Assembly: GCF_000419685.1 (NCBI RefSeq)
Contig: NZ_ATTM01000010.1
Coordinates: 1 to 35,544, forward strand
Length of the DNA: 35,544 nt
Source of the DNA: Flavobacterium antarcticum DSM 19726
GTDB taxonomy: Bacteria; Bacteroidota; Bacteroidia; Flavobacteriales; Flavobacteriaceae
Reading direction: 5' to 3'
Shown: positions 34,814-35,544 of the stretch, piece after piece
Position numbering within the stretch: the stretch's first letter is position 1
Layout of the letters: each line of letters starts with the position of its first letter
Made by a program: the position numbers and the translations under genes
The notes under the pieces: generated by a model
The model's input: the letters and a program-made list of their open reading frames with translations, nothing else
What the model was told of the DNA's origin: nothing
Database searches by the model: none

Positions 34814-35326
34814 ACACGCAGTTAGAATGAGCTTATAGAAAAATGTAAAACATCCTTTCACGTGCATCGTTTGTTCATTCTAGCAAAAGAATCTATCTTA
34901 AATTTACAAGCGACTGCTTAAACTAGTAAATGACTGTTCATAAAATGAATCTTATTTATAGGAGTAGAAATGGATAAAGAAGGGTTCAGTTGATGTCCCT
35001 CATGTCTATTTTATTCTAAACAACTGATTTAAAGCAATGTAAATTTGATTTAAAAGCTATTTGCATCTGTAATTCTGCATTTAGTAGATATAAAACTCCT
35101 TATATATAGAAGCTGCATAGCAAAGGCATAGCAAATGCATGGTTATAGTGGTGAAAAGTACGGGCTACTATTTAGAAAACGTATCTAAATGGTATTTTTA
35201 CTGGAGTGTATTGGATTATTGTGGTTAATTGAATCTAAGAAAGGATTTGAATTTAAAAATTATAAAGTTTAAGTCACAGACTATTAAAGCTTTAAAAAAT
35301 ACTTTTAAAAAAGGACGAATTAAGTA
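34814..35326. other. gene-free stretch between trpA and the right-edge promoters
   Basis: About 510 bases without a gene. An 8-bp inverted repeat with a 44-base loop (TAGAATGA 34823-34830 / TCATTCTA 34875-34882) has no T-run. A 27-codon frame at 35189-35272 is not convincing. The sequence becomes T/A-rich towards the promoters. Confidence 0.5.
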
Positions 35327-35364
35327 TTGTTTAAGTGAAAAGAAGTGTTACTTTTGCACCCGCA
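35327..35364 (+). promoter_or_regulatory. upstream stable-RNA-type promoter (P1)
   Basis: TTG at 35327-35329, 19 bases, TACTTTTG at 35349-35356, followed by GCACCCGC. It points right, out of the window. The start region is identical to that of P2 110 bases later and to that of the tRNA-Met promoter. Confidence 0.75.
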
Positions 35365-35436
35365 ACAACGGCGAAGTTCATACAAATTACTGTTTTTAGA
35401 TCAAATTTATTTAGGTTAAAAATAATCAAAAATAAA

Positions 35437-35475
35437 TTTGCGAGAGACGAAAAAAGTAGTTAGTTTTGCACCCGC
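35437..35475 (+). promoter_or_regulatory. downstream stable-RNA-type promoter (P2)
   Basis: TTTG at 35437-35440, 20 bases, TAGTTTTG at 35461-35468, followed by GCACCCGC. Tandem promoters with this start region are what one expects before an rRNA operon in Flavobacteria; the gene itself lies past the right edge, so rRNA is inference. Confidence 0.8.
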
Positions 35476-35544
35476 TAAGAGGACAAGTTCTTTAGGTATT
35501 TTGAGGTTAGGATTTGGAAAAAATAAATCAAATTTATTTTTCAA

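Noticed and set aside
34823..34882. 8-bp inverted repeat after trpA as the operon terminator
   Set aside because: The loop is 44 bases and no T-run follows, so it is not a standard intrinsic terminator.
35189..35272. 27-codon frame before the right-edge promoters
   Set aside because: Too short, isolated, and without promoter or conservation evidence.
1..35544. CRISPR array or insertion sequence
   Set aside because: No regularly spaced long direct repeats and no transposase gene with flanking inverted repeats were seen; the TTGCA array is too short in unit and spacing for CRISPR.

Overview
The window comes from the chromosome of a member of the Bacteroidota, most likely a Flavobacteriaceae species (Flavobacterium-like). 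The evidence is the AT-rich DNA, the many promoter elements of the Bacteroidetes type (TAnnTTTG at -7 with TTTG/TTG about 19-20 bp upstream), the type IX secretion genes (PorP/SprF, a type B sorting domain, a PorE-like OmpA protein), and family-restricted genes such as DUF4290, DUF5686 and several small outer-membrane beta-barrels.

Region by region. 1-7822: a plus-strand run for cell-surface proteins. It holds the 3' end of a collagen-like protein, a DUF11-repeat protein, a protein with a type B C-terminal sorting domain, its PorP/SprF partner, a TPR/beta-propeller/OmpA protein and a 57-residue membrane protein too short for usual gene calling. 7823-12833: a sparse accessory region. It has a structured intergenic stretch, a decayed lipoprotein gene, a SRAP-domain gene, a two-gene minus-strand unit of unknown function, a dense array of TTGCA motifs phased at about 22 bp, and a tyrosine integrase immediately downstream of a tRNA-Met gene. 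This looks like a small or eroded integrative element at a tRNA. 12834-27984: ordinary core genes. These are an SRPBCC protein, an aminotransferase class IV enzyme, YqgE/AlgH, HU, fmt, recQ, an AAA nucleotide kinase-like protein, DUF493, DUF4290, murA, DUF5686, aroQ, three outer-membrane beta-barrels and xerD. 27985-34813: a complete seven-gene tryptophan operon (trpEGDCFBA) behind a trp leader peptide with three tandem Trp codons and an intrinsic terminator, which is an attenuator. 34814-35544: no gene, but two tandem stable-RNA-type promoters near the right edge point into a transcription unit beyond the window, probably an rRNA operon.

How the genes work together. The first block supplies exported surface proteins and the outer-membrane and periplasmic parts that match type IX secretion of type B cargo. 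AroQ (shikimate pathway) and the trp operon both serve aromatic biosynthesis, and the trp operon is tuned by Trp-tRNA supply through the leader. The tRNA-Met promoter and the two right-edge promoters share the same start region (GCACCCGC directly after TTTG), which suggests common control of stable RNA synthesis. The most unusual features are the phased TTGCA array, the compact promoter/terminator overlap in front of the aminotransferase gene, and the integrase start codon abutting the tRNA terminator.
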